From assembly GCA_000934455.1 (NCBI GenBank), contig KN888361.1:14704-37359 (forward strand): a stretch of DNA of 22,656 bases. Direction: 5' to 3'. A model generated the notes under the pieces. It was given only the letters and a program-made list of their open reading frames with translations. It searched no databases and had not been told where the DNA came from. Positions within the stretch are counted from its first letter, which is position 1, and every line of letters begins with the position of its first letter. Source of the DNA: Apostichopus parvimensis (lineage: Eukaryota > Echinodermata > Holothuroidea > Aspidochirotida > Stichopodidae). The position numbers and the translations under genes were made by a program. Below are positions 20,390-22,656 of the stretch, in pieces.

Positions 20390-20756
20390 TAACAACCATA
20401 TCTCTAAAAGTGCATCCGATTGGCAACCCTTTTACTTGGCATGTTGGTTGCCCATATCAGATATGGACCTTATTGATTTTATTGGAGGTCAAGAGTCATC
20501 TGAAGTCAACAGGATAAAACAATGAAACACGTGTACCTATACCTTATCTCAAGAACGGAAACATGTAGGTAATTACCCATTCTGAGTAGGACAAACCACA
20601 AAGTCATATGACGTCAACTAGCTCCAATGTGAAACATTGTAACCACCATAGCTTAGGAAATGTAACATTGATAAGTCACTTCCATGAGAAGGTTATAATT
20701 TTGATAATAAATGTATTGATTTTTTGTGAAGGTCAAAATTCATAAAGGTTCAACAG
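20390..20756 (+). repeat. Three diverged copies of a longer tandem or dispersed repeat
   Basis: The copies begin with similar words: ACCATATCTCTAAAAGTGCAT (from about 20395, one base trimmed here as CCATATCTCTAAAAGTGCAT), CCTTATCTCAAGAACGGAAA (about 20541) and CCATAGCTTAGGAAATG (about 20645). They share a later core. GTCATCTGAAGTCAAC (20495-20510) matches GTCATATGACGTCAAC (20603-20618) at 14 of 16 positions. The stretch 20473-20513 also aligns with 20716-20756 (TTGATTTT, then AGGTCAA, then TCAACAG). The middle copy is shorter. Wording of the type AGGTCA-AGTCAT-TGA-GTCAACAG is one I associate with abundant repeats in marine deuterostomes, but the family name is unknown to me. Confidence 0.6.
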
Positions 20757-22099
20757 TATCTGCAGAACTCATATAAACAAAACATTTTCATGATAACTTA
20801 CAAAGATAACATTCTCTCATACCATGTTACGATGACGTCAGTCATCAAACCTCAATACAGTTTGGTATTCTGGTTTAAATATGTTACAAAGTCTGCTCTG
20901 CATTTCAAGTGCTCAAGAATAAACTAATAAACTACTAATGACAGCCTTTAATGTTTAACTGCAATTTATTTCAAAGTTTTATCATTGTTCATTTCAATAA
21001 AAAAAAAATTATCTTTATGTCTTTTTTTCAAAATAAATGTTTACAACTTTCTTAACCTTGTAACAAACTATGTCTTCTAAGAAGGATCATCAGGTAAGGG
21101 AAAGGAGATGGTAGGAAAGGAAATGACACTGTTATCACACATATTATATGTCTTATATATTAGATGCACAAACAAATGGATAAACTGCTCAGAAATATTG
21201 CCAATCAAACAATTTCTCAAGTAGAAGTTAACCTGAGCTTCTTGCAACGTTGCCGCTCTTGTTTATAACTTGCGACCGCATTTCTACGTATGCGAACTAT
21301 TTTCAGTAGATTGACATTTTGCTTTTAACAGAACCTGCTCTTCCGATCCCGTCAACATTACTGTTATCTTTTAACCTCAGAAACCGGTTTTCATGAGTGA
21401 CAAACATATTTGAACAATTGGGGTCATTCTCGTAAACAGAATCAAAAAGAAAAGAAGAAAAAAGTGTAACAAATTCAGTCTGGTTTCCGTCTACGTAAAT
21501 ATCAGCGTACTCAATGCATTAGCACCATGTCTATACCTGCCATCCAACCATCATTCCACTCGACAACCGATATGCTAAAACCTCTTGCTGGTGAAAACTT
21601 GCGTTTCGTTATCCGCAATTGTGCCCTAGACGAATTTGCAATTCTAATGAAGAAATTGCGCTTGTACGTCGTCAAAAGTCCTTGAAGAATCGGGCAAGTT
21701 GTAAGATGTCGTGTTGCTTTAACGTACACAACACATAGGAGTTATTTATCCCAGAAGGGGAGATTGTTTGTCCCAGAAGGGGAGATGAACTCATCTTGTA
21801 TTCATGAAGAACAAATAGACTCAAATTTTTATGTTTGTCAGAGACTCCCGCAGATTTGCTGTTTGTGCATGTATTACCTACATACCAAACACATCTCCCT
21901 AATGCGAAATAAATTTCTTAATCAAGAAACTCCTTAACAAATAAAGATGATGCCCTCTTTCCTGTGAAATTAATTTCGCCGACGTTATTACTTGCAAATA
22001 GGTTCATTGAACACTAGACGTATCAACATTAAATCCGCAAAATTAGAAACGTTCGTTTTCAACTTACAAACTATGTTGGTTTTGCCTCCGGCTCTACAA
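20757..22099. other. Non-coding stretch with a short A tract and a doublet
   Basis: An A10 run lies at 20999-21008. A stop-free + run at 21470-21685 (ATG at 21527, 52 codons) is locally less AT-rich and overlaps a minus frame of 72 codons (21511-21729). Neither is recognised. The doublet at 21749-21786 is listed separately. Confidence 0.5.
21749..21786 (+). repeat. 16-bp exact doublet, 22-bp period
   Basis: TCCCAGAAGGGGAGAT occurs exactly at 21749-21764 and 21771-21786, with six bases between. It looks like a recent local duplication. Confidence 0.85.
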
Positions 22100-22116
22100 C
22101 CCCCCCCCCCCCCCCC
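22100..22116. repeat. C17 homopolymer
   Basis: Seventeen consecutive C residues in AT-rich surroundings. It is the only long G/C homopolymer in the window with its G run on the minus strand. Confidence 0.9.
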
Positions 22117-22656
22117 GAGACAACGCCGAATGTAATACTTTAAAAGTATATGACTAAAAATTCATGAAATAAAAACAACTTTATTTTGCATGATTTTAAA
22201 ATCAATAAAGAAAACAAGAAGAAAGGAATTGAGGAGATATTTCGTTTCAATTTGTCACGTTTTTACGTTTCTTGATGAAATCAAAATATGTATATTAAAA
22301 AGTAATCAAAAACAAAGTATGCTCCACCAGATTCCTAATCGGAACTAAATAGGGTGGATTTGACGAGACAATCACGCTTAAACTTCTCAAATAGATCGTG
22401 GGTAGAAATAAAGCTATACATATATTTCAAATTTTCCAATTACCCCATGGTTTGTATTAGTTTTGCTTTAAAGTATTTAGGTAGGGCCTATATATACTGA
22501 GCTGGCAAATGTTAGAAGTTATATTATAAATGATATTATAACTCTACCCTTAACCATCCTCATACAGTGAGCTATATCACATGGAACAGAAACCTTTTCA
22601 TAGACCATTTGGGTTTTACTTTACTATTTTATGTATTTCATTATTATCTGCAATAT
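22117..22656. other. Non-coding AT-rich stretch to the window end
   Basis: No open frame or repeat of note. A GGGCCTATATATAC word near 22485 is of the same type as those at about 5054 and 20322. Confidence 0.5.

Overview
This window looks like AT-rich, gene-poor eukaryotic DNA, and I find no intact protein-coding gene in it. Three things point to an animal nuclear genome, probably a marine invertebrate and perhaps an echinoderm or other deuterostome. It carries a decayed non-LTR retrotransposon and a degenerate tRNA-derived SINE, several diverged tandem arrays, and scattered TAGGCCTATAT-type words (about 5054, 20322 and, imperfectly, 22484). The species assignment is inference. No open frame outside the tandem repeats exceeds about 98 codons, and none has a domain I recognise. 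There is no bacterial-style operon, CRISPR array, tRNA or rRNA gene.

Layout. 1-700: unique AT-rich sequence with a 17-bp direct repeat (162-178 and 630-646) and one copy of a short motif seen again near 20.5 kb. About 712-2382: a 5'-truncated, frameshifted LINE relic on the + strand, keeping most reverse transcriptase blocks and a degenerate ATGA-type 3' tail. 2383-6270: no supported feature. 6274-6475: a G-skewed block bounded by G13 and G11. 8344-8364: a textbook G-quadruplex motif. 9296-9357: a perfect 12-bp-stem hairpin with nested outer arms. 10227-10768: a minisatellite of about 20 bp, followed by a decayed T-rich tract. 11863-11895: C-runs that give a second G-quadruplex candidate on the minus strand. 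15396-16221: a two-tier satellite of 70-bp and about 41-bp units, interrupted by a G26/G22 cassette with competing hairpins. About 17666-17760: the SINE relic. 18347-18522: seven units of a roughly 25-bp repeat. 20390-20756: three diverged copies of a longer repeat. 22100-22116: C17.

Nothing here works together as a pathway. The content is a repeat and transposon graveyard, either intergenic or intronic. The most interesting items are structural: the interrupted satellite, the minisatellite that is open in several frames on both strands, and the strong quadruplex and hairpin motifs. I found no evidence of a new protein-based system.
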